This document shows positions 32,213-40,922 of a stretch of 64,000 nt of DNA, piece after piece. Location: NCBI GenBank assembly GCA_023415235.1, contig JAEZLP010000017.1, positions 1 to 64,000 of the forward strand, given 5' to 3'. Made by a program: the position numbers and the translations under genes. This DNA comes from Bacillota bacterium. GTDB lineage: Bacteria; Bacillota; Clostridia; Peptostreptococcales; Anaerovoracaceae. Under the pieces are notes generated by a model, which worked only from the letters and a program-made list of their open reading frames with translations, had not been told where the DNA came from and searched no databases. Numbering within the stretch: position 1 is the first letter of the stretch; every line of letters begins with the position of its first letter.

Positions 32213-33057
32213 AAAACCTAACACATGTCTATAGTGAAGGAATGCCGTATGAATCGGTAGCTCTGACTGATGTCAGCTTTGAAATCGACGAAGGAGAATT
32301 TGTCGGCGTCATCGGTCATACCGGATCGGGGAAATCCACTTTGATACAACATCTGAACGGTCTCTTGAAGCCAAAATCCGGGAGCATTCTCGCCGACGGA
32401 ATCGATATCACGGCTAAGGATGTGAAGATGCGGGACATCAGGCGCAGGATCGGCCTGGTTTTCCAGTATCCGGAATATCAGCTGTTTGAAGAAACCGTTA
32501 AGAAGGATGTGGCTTTCGGACCCCTCAATCTGGGACTGTCTCAGGAGGAGGCGGATGAGAGGGCAAAAGAGGCTATCGGCCTGGTAGGTCTCGATTATGA
32601 GGAAATTGCAGACCGTTCCCCCTTTGAGCTTTCCGGCGGACAGAAGCGGCGGGTTGCCATCGCCGGAGTGATTGCCATGAAGCCGGAGGTTCTCATACTG
32701 GACGAACCCACTGCCGGACTGGATCCCAAAGCCCATGGGGATATCCTGAGTATGATTGAAAAGATTCACCGGGTCCAGCAAAACAGCATCATCCTGGTGT
32801 CGCATAACATGGGTGATATCGCAAGGCTTGCCGACAAGGTCCTTGTCATGCACCGTGGGAGACTGGCGCTTACTGGTACACCGAGAGAAGTGTTCAGTCA
32901 GTCCGAACTATTGGAATCCATGGGGCTGGGGCTTCCTCCGTCCACATCTATGATGAAGGAGCTAAAGAAAAGGGGAGTTCCGGTTTCAACGGACATTCTC
33001 ACCATGGAAGAGGCAGAAGAGGAGCTGTATCGTATCCTTATCAACGAGAAACAATAA
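32197..33057 (+). CDS. ecfA2: ECF transporter ATP-binding subunit A2
   Basis: 286-residue second ATPase. It contains Walker A GHTGSGKST, Q-loop VFQYPEYQLF with the EETV segment typical of EcfA2, signature LSGGQKRRVAIAG and Walker B VLILDEPTAGLDP. Its start lies inside ecfA1. The order A1-A2-T is the classical one that in many Firmicutes follows rplQ directly; here three other genes intervene. Confidence 0.96.
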   Translation: MQIQVKNLTHVYSEGMPYESVALTDVSFEIDEGEFVGVIGHTGSGKSTLIQHLNGLLKPKSGSILADGIDITAKDVKMRDIRRRIGLVFQYPEYQLFEETVKKDVAFGPLNLGLSQEEADERAKEAIGLVGLDYEEIADRSPFELSGGQKRRVAIAGVIAMKPEVLILDEPTAGLDPKAHGDILSMIEKIHRVQQNSIILVSHNMGDIARLADKVLVMHRGRLALTGTPREVFSQSELLESMGLGLPPSTSMMKELKKRGVPVSTDILTMEEAEEELYRILINEKQ

Positions 33058-33077
33058 ATTTGAATGGAAGATAATTC

Positions 33078-33887
33078 ATGATTCGAGATATTACATTAGG
33101 ACAATATTATCCGGGAAATTCCTGGATTCACAGACTTGATGCCAGGATAAAGATCATATGGACCTTTATCTATATCATTTCGCTTTTTTTGCTCAAGGAT
33201 TTCTGGGGCTACATCACCGTACTGGTCACTCTGGGACTGATCATCGGAGTTTCGCGAGTGCCGCTGAAATTCATACTAAAAGGTTTGAAGCCAATCTTTT
33301 TGATTATCGTTTTTACCTTTACGGTCAATATGTTTATGACGAAGGGAACGCCTCTGGTAAGCCTGGGATTTCTGACCATAACCAGAGAGGGACTCTACAA
33401 TGCCCTTTTTATGGGAACAAGACTGGTTCTGCTGATTATCGGCTCCTCGCTGCTAACCCTTGTAACAAAACCAATCAATCTGACAGACGGGATTGAAAAG
33501 CTGCTGAGCCCATGGCAGAGGTTTGGCCTTCCTGCCCACGAACTTGCCATGATGATGACCATCGCGCTGCGTTTTATTCCCACCTTGCTGGAGGAAACGG
33601 ACAAGATCATGAAAGCGCAGATGGCGAGAGGCGCTGATTTTGAAAGCGGCAATCTCATGAACCGGGCTAAAAGCTTGATCCCATTGCTGGTTCCCCTGTT
33701 TATCAGCGCATTTCGTATCGCACAGGATTTAGCGATGGCCATGGAAGCGCGCTGCTATCGGGGAGGCAGCCACAGAACCAGAATGAACGGAATGAAACTG
33801 AAGAAGAAGGATGCCGCAGCCGTGGTTCTTATAATTCTTTATCTAGCATTGGTGATCCTTCAGGCACAGGGAATCATATTCCAGTAA
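33078..33887 (+). CDS. ecfT: ECF transporter transmembrane subunit T
   Basis: 269-residue membrane scaffold linking the ATPases to the S component. About five to six hydrophobic segments are seen, and two Arg-containing coupling motifs in the cytoplasmic helices: AQMARGADF near residue 180 and MEARCYRGG near residue 223, which dock in the ATPase grooves. It is 20 bp after ecfA2. The next gene is an S component, so a dedicated transporter is plausible, although the module can serve many S components. Confidence 0.95.
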   Translation: MIRDITLGQYYPGNSWIHRLDARIKIIWTFIYIISLFLLKDFWGYITVLVTLGLIIGVSRVPLKFILKGLKPIFLIIVFTFTVNMFMTKGTPLVSLGFLTITREGLYNALFMGTRLVLLIIGSSLLTLVTKPINLTDGIEKLLSPWQRFGLPAHELAMMMTIALRFIPTLLEETDKIMKAQMARGADFESGNLMNRAKSLIPLLVPLFISAFRIAQDLAMAMEARCYRGGSHRTRMNGMKLKKKDAAAVVLIILYLALVILQAQGIIFQ

Positions 33888-33914
33888 AAAATGCCATATA
33901 AGCGAGGATTTGGA

Positions 33915-34391
33915 ATGAAAAATACGAAATTTATTATACAGGCGGCGGTCATTGCCGCTGTATATGCGTCGCTGACGATTGCTCTGATGCCCTTCAGCTA
34001 TGGAGCTATGCAGATCAGAGTTTCCGAAGCATTGACGGTGCTGCCGTATTTCACGCCGGCTGCCATACCGGGGTTGTTTATCGGCTGTCTCGTCTCAAAC
34101 ATGGTCGGGCCTTACGGTTTGATTGATATGGTTTTTGGAGGCAGCGCCACCCTGATTGCCGCCGTCTTTTCCTATTATCTGCGGGGCAGGCCTCTGCTGG
34201 TTCCGCTGCCGCCTGTGATTGCCAACGGGTTGATCATCGGCCCTATGCTGTATCTTACCGGTATTTTCCCGCTCTCCCTTATCGCTTGTATTCTTTGGGT
34301 TTCACTGGGAGAGCTCATCGCCTGCTACGCAGTTGGCTATCCGCTGCTAAGGCTTTTAAAGAATTATAAAAAGATTTTTGAGCTGCACTAA
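33915..34391 (+). CDS. queT: QueT-like ECF S component (queuosine-precursor transporter family)
   Basis: 158-residue protein with about five hydrophobic helices. The segment QIRVSEALTVLPYFTPAAIPG and the VGPYGLIDMVFGGSATL region are hallmarks of the QueT/DUF988 family, which takes up queuosine precursors through the ECF module. ATG 33915 is preceded by GCGAGGA; ATG 33891 lacks a site. It directly follows ecfT. PreQ1-type riboswitches often control queT, but there is no room for one here, so control must be through the operon promoter. Confidence 0.85.
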   Translation: MKNTKFIIQAAVIAAVYASLTIALMPFSYGAMQIRVSEALTVLPYFTPAAIPGLFIGCLVSNMVGPYGLIDMVFGGSATLIAAVFSYYLRGRPLLVPLPPVIANGLIIGPMLYLTGIFPLSLIACILWVSLGELIACYAVGYPLLRLLKNYKKIFELH

Positions 34392-34407
34392 TGCGGCTCA
34401 AATTTTC
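34378..34407 (+). terminator. Terminator overlapping the queT stop
   Basis: TTGAGC-TGCA pairs with TGCG-GCTCAA (one G-U) around CTAA, followed by ATTTTC. It overlaps the queT stop codon and precedes the L,D-transpeptidase gene, which has its own ribosome site at 34457-34464. Confidence 0.55.
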
Positions 34408-34468
34408 ATATACTGTACTAACCGGCTGGGCCGGAATCAGAGAGTCTATGAAAATCAAGGGGGAGACT

Positions 34469-35746
34469 ATGCAGAAATACCTTAGATTAACGGTTATGGT
34501 TATGGCACTGTTTTCTGTATTATTATTTTTATTGATCATAAGGCCGGATGCCGCCAGGACCACCGCAGCGGCCGATCTTACGGATTTTGCTGAAACATCG
34601 GCGGAGCATGTGGATCCTCTGAAGCCCGATATGGTCGACAGCGGCGGACAGCCAACGGACTCGGCCATCGAGGAGGAGAAGAATCCCTCGGATGTGAACA
34701 ATGAGATCATAGAGCCCCAGGTCGCCTTTCAGCTGAAATACGATAAATATCCCCTGACCTATACTTATCTTCTGGTGCAGAACGAGTCCGTCAAGATCAG
34801 AAAGGGGCCGTCTGCCTCAGAAACTGTTTTGAAAGCTGCGCCAAAGAACGAGAAATTGAATTACATTGAGACTGTTGTGAAGGACGACGGGAAATGGTAT
34901 CATGTCACCTGGCAGGAAAAAGACAGGCAATATTTCGGCTTTGTTCACAGCGAGGCAGTAACCAAACGGAGCTTCGAATTTGACAGGATGCATGAGACAA
35001 TTCTCAGGGCGGAAAAAACAGCGGAAAAAGGTGATCTGACCTATATCAGCAATTACCACAATGGAAAGGGTTGGGCGCCGCTTTACCAGGGCGGGGAGCT
35101 GGATAAAATCGGGGGAAGAAGAAGCCAGAGCGCACCGGGATATCCTGACCCTTCCAATTTGAACGAGTTTAATTATCTTGGCGACGGAACTCTGGTCAGG
35201 GTGCTGACAACGGGCGCCCAATATACAAGGGTCGCGCTGGTCAAGGATGAAAGGGTTTATTTCGTACCAAATAAGTACGTGGTAACACCTGCAGCGGTAT
35301 CGTCGATCAGGAAAGCCATCGTAATTGACAGGGCGAATCAGAATGAAGCGGCATTTGAGAAGATTGGGCAGGAATGGAAGGTGGTCTCCTATACCCTGGC
35401 AACGACAGGCACGACGGGGAAATACCATCAGCCGACCCCTCTGGGATATTTCTATGGGATTGAAAAAAGGGAACGGTTCTATTATTATAAGGACGGAACC
35501 ACAACGATTCAGGGCTATGCGCCCTGGGCCATCCGGTTTGCAGGAGGAGCTTACCTGCATGGGGTTCCGGTCAACTACAAATACGATTCAGAAGGGAACC
35601 GCGTCGACCCCGGAAAGATCGAATATTCCAGAACCCTTGGTACAGTGCCATTATCTCATAAATGTGTAAGAAACTATACCTCTCACGCAAAGTTTTTATA
35701 TGACTGGTATACTCCGGGTGAAATGATCGTTATCGTGATGGAATAG
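34469..35746 (+). CDS. SH3-domain L,D-transpeptidase (YkuD family)
   Basis: 425 residues. An N-terminal membrane anchor (about 4-25) is followed by an acidic low-complexity region, an SH3-like segment with VKIRKGPSASETVL near residue 106, and a C-terminal YkuD domain. The catalytic region reads LSHKCVRN: the His-x-Cys-x-Arg core is present but Lys replaces the usual Gly of SHGC. Such enzymes form 3-3 peptidoglycan cross-links outside the cell. ATG 34469 follows AAGGGGGAG. A second L,D-transpeptidase-like gene follows 37 bp later. Confidence 0.88.
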   Translation: MQKYLRLTVMVMALFSVLLFLLIIRPDAARTTAAADLTDFAETSAEHVDPLKPDMVDSGGQPTDSAIEEEKNPSDVNNEIIEPQVAFQLKYDKYPLTYTYLLVQNESVKIRKGPSASETVLKAAPKNEKLNYIETVVKDDGKWYHVTWQEKDRQYFGFVHSEAVTKRSFEFDRMHETILRAEKTAEKGDLTYISNYHNGKGWAPLYQGGELDKIGGRRSQSAPGYPDPSNLNEFNYLGDGTLVRVLTTGAQYTRVALVKDERVYFVPNKYVVTPAAVSSIRKAIVIDRANQNEAAFEKIGQEWKVVSYTLATTGTTGKYHQPTPLGYFYGIEKRERFYYYKDGTTTIQGYAPWAIRFAGGAYLHGVPVNYKYDSEGNRVDPGKIEYSRTLGTVPLSHKCVRNYTSHAKFLYDWYTPGEMIVIVME

Positions 35747-35783
35747 CGAGTCAGGAGAAAATCATTAGATCGGGGAGGAAATT

Positions 35784-36242
35784 ATGAATACCATCAAGGT
35801 CTATAAAAAAAAGCGAAGTCTGGAATTCTGGCAGAACGATTCGCTGAAACGGAGCTTTAAAATATCTCTCGGGTTTTCTCCGGAGGGTCAAAAACTGAGA
35901 GACGGCGACGGACGTACGCCGGAAGGAAGATACTATATCTGCACGAAAAATAAACAGAGTAAATTCACTCTGTTTTTAGGAATCAGCTATCCCAATATCG
36001 CGGATGCAGAACGAGGTTTGCGTGACGGGCTGATCTCCCGGGAGGAATTCAAACAGATCAAGTCGTCCATTGAGAGCGGGAAAAGGCCCTGCTGGGAGAC
36101 AACGCTGGGCGGCAAAATCGGAATCCATGGCATGGGAACCTCCCGGGACTGGACCGCAGGCTGCATCGCAATGGAGGACGAAGACATCAAATGGCTCTGG
36201 GATCATTCGGAGCTAGGTGATGCAGTGGAAATATACGAATGA
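35784..36242 (+). CDS. L,D-transpeptidase-like protein without a signal peptide (YafK/ErfK type)
   Basis: 152 residues with the YkuD/ErfK catalytic block IGIHGMGTSRDWTAGCIAM (His and Cys at about 114 and 128). The start MNTIKVYKKKRSLEFW shows no export signal, so the protein is cytoplasmic or leaves by another route. The GRTPEGRYYI segment is conserved. It is in tandem with the anchored L,D-transpeptidase and just ahead of trmB. AGGAGG-like GGGGAGG precedes the ATG. Its substrate is uncertain. Confidence 0.82.
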   Translation: MNTIKVYKKKRSLEFWQNDSLKRSFKISLGFSPEGQKLRDGDGRTPEGRYYICTKNKQSKFTLFLGISYPNIADAERGLRDGLISREEFKQIKSSIESGKRPCWETTLGGKIGIHGMGTSRDWTAGCIAMEDEDIKWLWDHSELGDAVEIYE

Positions 36243-36263
36243 CGAAACACGAGGTATCAACAT

Positions 36264-36908
36264 ATGCGACAGAGGAAAGTAAAAAATGAAGAGGAGAGAC
36301 TCGCGGAACATCATCAATATCTGGTCAGAGACCCCCGGTCCATGAAAGGGAAGTGGCAGGAGGTCTTTGACAACAATAACGGGATTTATGCGGAGCTGGG
36401 CTGCGGCAAGGGGAAATTCATCATGACTCTGGCGGCGCAGAATCCGGACCGCAATTATATCGGTATCGAGGGAAGAGGCAGCGTCATTCTGAGGGCCTTG
36501 GAAAAAGCCACACAGGAAGGTCTCAAAAATATTATTTTTGTAAAGGAATATATCAGAGACGTTACGGAATGCTTTGAGGAAGGGGAGCTTTCCGGTATCT
36601 ACCTGAATTTCAGCGACCCCTGGCCAAAGGACCGTCATGCCAAACGAAGGCTGATCCACGGCAGATATCTGGAAGGCTATCGAAGGGTGCTGAAAAAGGG
36701 ATGCTGCATTGAGTTCAAGACGGATAACCAAGGCCTTTTTTCCTTTGCGGAAGAGGAGTTTGAACGCAGCGGCATGACAATCCTGGAATCCACGGAAGAC
36801 CTGCACGGTACGGATTTGCCGGCAAAGCACGTGACCACGGAGTATGAAGACAAATTCCGTTCGACCGGAATCAAAATCAATTACTGCAAGGTGCGGTGCT
36901 CTGAATAG
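36264..36908 (+). CDS. trmB: tRNA (guanine(46)-N7)-methyltransferase
   Basis: 214-residue SAM-dependent enzyme that makes m7G46 in the tRNA variable loop. Motifs are AELGCGKGKFI (SAM binding, near residue 46), NYIGIEGRGSV, the catalytic NFSDPWPKDRHAKRRL region near residue 114, and a C-terminal TEYE motif. It follows the L,D-transpeptidase by 21 bp and ends at a shared bidirectional terminator. Confidence 0.96.
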   Translation: MRQRKVKNEEERLAEHHQYLVRDPRSMKGKWQEVFDNNNGIYAELGCGKGKFIMTLAAQNPDRNYIGIEGRGSVILRALEKATQEGLKNIIFVKEYIRDVTECFEEGELSGIYLNFSDPWPKDRHAKRRLIHGRYLEGYRRVLKKGCCIEFKTDNQGLFSFAEEEFERSGMTILESTEDLHGTDLPAKHVTTEYEDKFRSTGIKINYCKVRCSE

Positions 36909-36914
36909 AATAAT

Positions 36915-36945
36915 AAAAAAAGACATCCCTTGAGGATGTCTTTTG
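36915..36945. terminator. Bidirectional terminator between trmB and the aminotransferase gene
   Basis: A perfect 11-bp stem (AAAAGACATCC / GGATGTCTTTT) with loop CTTGA, flanked by A and T runs so it can work from both sides of two convergent genes. Confidence 0.9.
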
Positions 36946-36961
36946 TCACCAGTCTTAAAGC

Positions 36962-38212
36962 TTAACCGTTCACCTGTTCAATGGCGCGTTTCATGATCGG
37001 AGGCAGCATTTTGCATTTTTCTTCCGATATGGAAGCTACGGAAACCCGAAGCCCTTTCCCGACAGGAACCGTGAAAATCCCATGCGTCTGAAGCTCAAGG
37101 CCCACGCTCTCCGCATTTTCGCACGGTACAGTCACGAAGAAGCCTGCTTCAAAGGGAACCGTCGCCAAACCGGCTTCTTTGGCCGCCTTTGCAAAGGCCT
37201 TGCCCCTGGATACAAGCATTTTGCAATACCCCTGACGTTCATGGGTAACCTTGGCAAGCAGCTCCTCATCCGCATAAATGTTGGACAAAGTGGCCATTGC
37301 GGCCCTGTTGCAGTTGGACCAGGTTCCTCTGCAGGAAAAGGCGCAGACATTTTTAAATTCCTCTGCGATTTCCTTGTCCCGGGTCATGCAGATCATGGCG
37401 CCGCTTCTCATGCCATACATGGTATAGCTTTTGGAGAGGCTGTAAGCTACGATTACAAGTATATTGGCCGGAAAATCATCCAGCAGCGGGAAGAAATTCC
37501 GATGCTCTTCCTCATCCCCTGCGTAGTCCAAATAAGCCACATCAACAAGGAGGGTTATCTTCTTGCTTTCGTCGGCCGCCGCAGACTTCAGAACTGCTAC
37601 GATTTTATTCCAATCTTCCAGAGTCAAGCTATAGCCGGTGGGGTTGTGAGCGGGAGTATTCAGTATGATGACCAATCCTTCCTGTATGGAAAGAAGTTCT
37701 TTCACCTTGCTTTCGAAGGAGGACGCATTAAAATCTCCTGCCTCGTCAAAAAGGGTATATGTTGCTATTTTTCTTTCAATATCCTGGGCGATGGTGCTGT
37801 ATGGGCTCCAATACCAGTCTGAGGTAAGAACCTGATCGCCGCGTTTGGAATAGTTCTGAATTGTATTTCTGATCGCGCCCGTTCCTCCGGGTGTAGCCAC
37901 TGCTTCTGTATATGATTTTGGAACAAATTTCCCGAATGCCGCCTTCTTTATTGCTTTAATAAAATCCGGCGTCCCTGCAATCGGGGCGTAATCAGCATAA
38001 TCTACAGGAGTTAAATTTTTAAGGACTTCTACCACAGAGGAAAGGATAACCAGATTGCCGTCATCATCGAGAAGAGAACCGATCGTTGCGTTGATTACCT
38101 TGTCGGCGCCTTCACGGGCGGCCATTTCCTTTGCCTTTTGGTTGATTCCGAAAATCTTGTCCTCCACAGGTATTACCCTGCTGTTTTCCTCCGCCATCTT
38201 ATATTTCGACAT
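36962..38212 (-). CDS. Class I/II pyridoxal-phosphate aminotransferase
   Basis: 416 residues of the fold-type I aminotransferase family. The PLP lysine lies in AYSLSKSYTMYGMRSGAM (about residue 260), and NTPAHNPTGYSLT (about 184) and VDVAYLDYAG are the usual cofactor-binding segments. The general layout suggests an aspartate/aromatic-type enzyme, but the amino acid specificity is not deducible. The start at 38212 follows AGGTGA on the minus strand. It is divergent from lrgA. Confidence 0.88.
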   Translation of the reverse strand: MSKYKMAEENSRVIPVEDKIFGINQKAKEMAAREGADKVINATIGSLLDDDGNLVILSSVVEVLKNLTPVDYADYAPIAGTPDFIKAIKKAAFGKFVPKSYTEAVATPGGTGAIRNTIQNYSKRGDQVLTSDWYWSPYSTIAQDIERKIATYTLFDEAGDFNASSFESKVKELLSIQEGLVIILNTPAHNPTGYSLTLEDWNKIVAVLKSAAADESKKITLLVDVAYLDYAGDEEEHRNFFPLLDDFPANILVIVAYSLSKSYTMYGMRSGAMICMTRDKEIAEEFKNVCAFSCRGTWSNCNRAAMATLSNIYADEELLAKVTHERQGYCKMLVSRGKAFAKAAKEAGLATVPFEAGFFVTVPCENAESVGLELQTHGIFTVPVGKGLRVSVASISEEKCKMLPPIMKRAIEQVNG

Positions 38213-38250
38213 ACTATTATCACCTACCTTTATTAATGTATAATAGGGGT

Positions 38251-38279
38251 ATTATAATATAAAAAGTAAAACTAGGCAA
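38251..38279 (-). promoter_or_regulatory. Promoter of the aminotransferase gene (minus strand)
   Basis: On the minus strand TTGCCT (38279-38274) and TATAAT (38256-38251) are separated by 17 bp, about 39 bp before the start codon. Confidence 0.6.
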
Positions 38280-38319
38280 GAATTTTATTCCAGATTGAAA
38301 CTCCACAGGAGAATGTGCT

Positions 38320-38703
38320 ATGATCAAACAATTACTGATTATTCTATCCGCTCTTTTCCTCGGATATGCGCTCTGTATGGGATTGAATCTCCCGATTCCG
38401 GGAAATGTGGCCGGATTCGCCCTGCTGTTTGCAGCGTTGTGTCTTGGAATTGTCAAACTCCGTCATGTTGACCGGATCAGCGATTTCATGATCCGATATC
38501 TGGCTGTTTTTTTCATTCCACCGACCGTTGGCATTATACAATATTTTGACTTGATCGGAGAACAGTTCCTGCAGATTGCGGTTCCTCTAATGCTCAGCAT
38601 TCTGATCGGCTTCTTCACGGCGGCGAAGGTGACCGAACTTTGCATCGGGCTCTCTGAAAGAAAAAGAATCAGGAAAGGATTGGGTGACAGCGATGGTAAA
38701 TGA
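38320..38703 (+). CDS. lrgA: CidA/LrgA-family membrane protein
   Basis: 127-residue protein with four hydrophobic helices and the family motifs GLNLPIPGNVAGFALLF near residue 20 and FFIPPTVGIIQYF near 63. CidA/LrgA proteins act with LrgB as holin-like or pyruvate/acetate-related transporters. ATG 38320 is preceded by CAGGAG. It overlaps lrgB by about 20 nt, so the pair is coupled. Confidence 0.92.
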   Translation: MIKQLLIILSALFLGYALCMGLNLPIPGNVAGFALLFAALCLGIVKLRHVDRISDFMIRYLAVFFIPPTVGIIQYFDLIGEQFLQIAVPLMLSILIGFFTAAKVTELCIGLSERKRIRKGLGDSDGK

Positions 38704-39388
38704 ATTATTTCAGGCAAATCCCATATCCGGCATGCTGCTGACCATCGGCAGCTATTGGATCGGCCATATCCTGCACGAACGCACAAAGTGGACGGTTTTA
38801 CAGCCGATTCTTACAGCCTCTGCGATAATCATTGCATTTCTGATCCTCGCGGAGATTCCCTATGATATTTATCAAAATCAGAATGTGGTTTTGGTCTATT
38901 TTCTGCCGCTGACCGCAGTTGTTCTTGCCGTGCCGCTCTACCGAAATCTGGATGTGCTCAGGAAACATGCCATTCCAATCCTTGCGGGCATCATCGCCGG
39001 GACGTTCGTTACCATGGGTTCGATCATCTGCATCGGAAAGCTGATGGGAACCAATCGGGAAATTCTGGTCTCCATGCTGCCTAAAAGTGCGACAAATCCC
39101 ATCGCCATTGAAGTTTCGGGAATCATCGGCGGGCTGCCGTCCCTCACCGTTTCCCTGGTCGTCATCACCGGTATGTTTGGAGGCATTTTGGGGCCGGAGC
39201 TCCTGAAGCTCATGAAGATCAGGAATGAAGTTGCAAGGGGAATTGCATTGGGAAGCATGAGCCATGCCATAGGAACGGCCAGAGCCTTCAAGGAAGGAGA
39301 GATTCAGGGTTCCATGAGCAGCCTTGCCATGGCCATCGCAGGCACCCTGACAGCAGTGCTTTCCCCGGTTTTCGTATTGTTTTTATAG
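38684..39388 (+). CDS. lrgB: LrgB-family membrane protein
   Basis: Partner of LrgA, 234 residues if the GTG at 38684 is used, with about six to seven helices. The motifs PKSATNPIAIEVSGIIGGLPSLT (near 145, read in two parts) and SMSHAIGTARAFKEGE (near 203) are diagnostic. The start is ambiguous: GTG 38684 is 4 nt from AAGGA, while ATG 38693 is 13 nt away. The pair may mediate pyruvate uptake or control autolysis; the sequence cannot distinguish these. Confidence 0.92.
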   Translation: MTAMVNELFQANPISGMLLTIGSYWIGHILHERTKWTVLQPILTASAIIIAFLILAEIPYDIYQNQNVVLVYFLPLTAVVLAVPLYRNLDVLRKHAIPILAGIIAGTFVTMGSIICIGKLMGTNREILVSMLPKSATNPIAIEVSGIIGGLPSLTVSLVVITGMFGGILGPELLKLMKIRNEVARGIALGSMSHAIGTARAFKEGEIQGSMSSLAMAIAGTLTAVLSPVFVLFL

Positions 39389-39504
39389 ACTCCGGAAGGA
39401 TCAGAAAAAAAATCATATGTGGCCGGCAGAAAAAATGCATTTCAAAACCTCCGACGGTATGAATTCCGACAAAGTAGGAAATAATACTGTTGGAGGTGTT
39501 TTAT

Positions 39505-40176
39505 ATGCGATTGAATAATAAAAAACCAAATGATCGAGTAGCCGTGGCACTTGTATTATGTTTCTGCGTGGTTGCGATTGCTTCTATTTTTACAATGAGG
39601 TCAAATTTTAACGATCTTGACCTCGATAATAATGATAAGATTAATATTGCGCAAGAGGATAACCAGGTAAAGGAGGAAGAGCAGAATGTCGTCAAGCCTG
39701 TTCCAACCGTGGACAGCACAGCAAAAAAGCCTGAAGTGATCCAGAAGCAGGATAACGCCGGAAAGAAAAGCGCTTCCTTTACAATTCCCGTGAAAGGAAC
39801 TATTACAAAGGAATTTTCCAATGAAGTACCAATTTATTCCCAGACGTTAGATCAGTTTATCATTCATACCGGCATTGACATCCAGGCCCCTGCCGATACC
39901 CAGGTATTGGCGGCTGGCGACGGAACAGTGACGAAGGTTTATAATGACGACAAGTATGGAATTACCATTGAAATATCTCACGGAAACGGAATCGTGACAA
40001 AATATTCCAACTTGAGCACGACGAAGATGGTTGAAGAGAGTGATGTCGTTAAGAAGGGGCAGCCTATCAGCGGAATCGGAAGTTCGGCCTTATTTGAAAG
40101 TTTAGAGGCTCCGCACTTACATTTTGAGGTGTTGCAGGATGGAGTCGCAATTAATCCGAGCAATTATATAAAATAG
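39505..40176 (+). CDS. M23 (LytM) peptidase-domain membrane protein, SpoIIQ-like
   Basis: 223 residues: one N-terminal transmembrane helix (about 13-30), an acidic Asn/Asp/Glu-rich linker, then an M23 domain from about 100. The zinc ligands appear intact: HTGIDI (His, Asp) and HLHFEV near residue 210. The layout is that of clostridial SpoIIQ, which keeps the catalytic residues and acts at the forespore membrane during engulfment. ATG 39505 follows TGGAGGTG. A sporulation role is likely but not certain; other LytM proteins share the fold. SpoIIID in the same window supports sporulation. Confidence 0.85.
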   Translation: MRLNNKKPNDRVAVALVLCFCVVAIASIFTMRSNFNDLDLDNNDKINIAQEDNQVKEEEQNVVKPVPTVDSTAKKPEVIQKQDNAGKKSASFTIPVKGTITKEFSNEVPIYSQTLDQFIIHTGIDIQAPADTQVLAAGDGTVTKVYNDDKYGITIEISHGNGIVTKYSNLSTTKMVEESDVVKKGQPISGIGSSALFESLEAPHLHFEVLQDGVAINPSNYIK

Positions 40177-40200
40177 AGCGAATCGATGAATAAAGTGGAG

Positions 40201-40238
40201 AGCCACAGATTGTCCGTGAAGGGAATCTGTGGCTTTTT
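40201..40238 (+). terminator. Terminator after the M23 gene
   Basis: A perfect 11-bp stem (AGCCACAGATT / AATCTGTGGCT) with a 12-nt loop is followed by TTTTT. Confidence 0.88.
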
Positions 40239-40358
40239 GGCATAACGCGGCATTTTACAACTATTGTGTGATTTAAGTCTGTTATTGTAGAAATTTAACC
40301 GAATGAGTTCCGGGAAAACTGATAAAATAGAAGCACATGGTAGAAAGGAGATACTGCT

Positions 40359-40865
40359 TTGTTGAGTAACGGTTCGGGATTAAAAATGCTGATACTGCAC
40401 CTGCTGGTATCCTATACCGGATGGGTGTTAATTGATACGAAATCATTCGGATTACAGTTAATGATTGCAACAGCCATTTCTTTGTTCCTGATTATTCTCT
40501 GGCATATTGCGATCCGGAGAGCGGGAAAAGCAGGATTTTCGAACTCTGTTGTCGTTTCGCTGTATTTTACCGTTCCCAGTCTGATCTCAGGGATTTTGTA
40601 TTACTATTCCTATCTGCAGCAGGATCAAACGTCATATGTTTTTTTCGACCTCATATGGTCCATCGTCAATTACCCTTTTACGTTCGGCTGTACGGTTCTG
40701 CAGATCCGGTCCCCTCTTACCGACAGCATATGGGTCCAGATAGCACTGCCTATTGCGATTATGAACCTGCTTTTGGCAGTCAGTCTGGTTGAGAGCATAG
40801 CGAAGAAAAAATCCATAATCCATAACCCCAAGGCAATTCTTGCAGAAAACAAGCAGGACAAATAG
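40359..40865 (+). CDS. Four-helix membrane protein of unknown function (TTG start)
   Basis: 168 residues with four hydrophobic segments (about 8-25, 30-50, 64-85 and 125-145) and a basic C-terminus. I recognise no family. TTG 40359 is 8 nt after AAAGGAG; another TTG follows directly at 40362. The N- and C-terminal parts look like an integral-membrane accessory protein, and the neighbour is the sporulation-like M23 gene, but no functional link can be shown. Confidence 0.75.
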   Translation: MLSNGSGLKMLILHLLVSYTGWVLIDTKSFGLQLMIATAISLFLIILWHIAIRRAGKAGFSNSVVVSLYFTVPSLISGILYYYSYLQQDQTSYVFFDLIWSIVNYPFTFGCTVLQIRSPLTDSIWVQIALPIAIMNLLLAVSLVESIAKKKSIIHNPKAILAENKQDK

Positions 40866-40922
40866 CATGAGCCAAATGAAAGGGACGTTCCAACCTGAGC
40901 GTCCTGTCTATTGCCGGTCTAA

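Noticed and set aside
33888..33914. PreQ1 riboswitch before queT
   Set aside because: Only 27 nt separate ecfT and queT, too short for a PreQ1 aptamer plus expression platform.
39457..39486. Possible sigma-F promoter (GTATG, 15 bp, GGAAATAATA) before the M23/SpoIIQ-like gene
   Set aside because: The boxes fit, but transcription would start at about 39493, inside the ribosome site TGGAGGTG (39491-39498), leaving too short a leader. I keep it only as a note.
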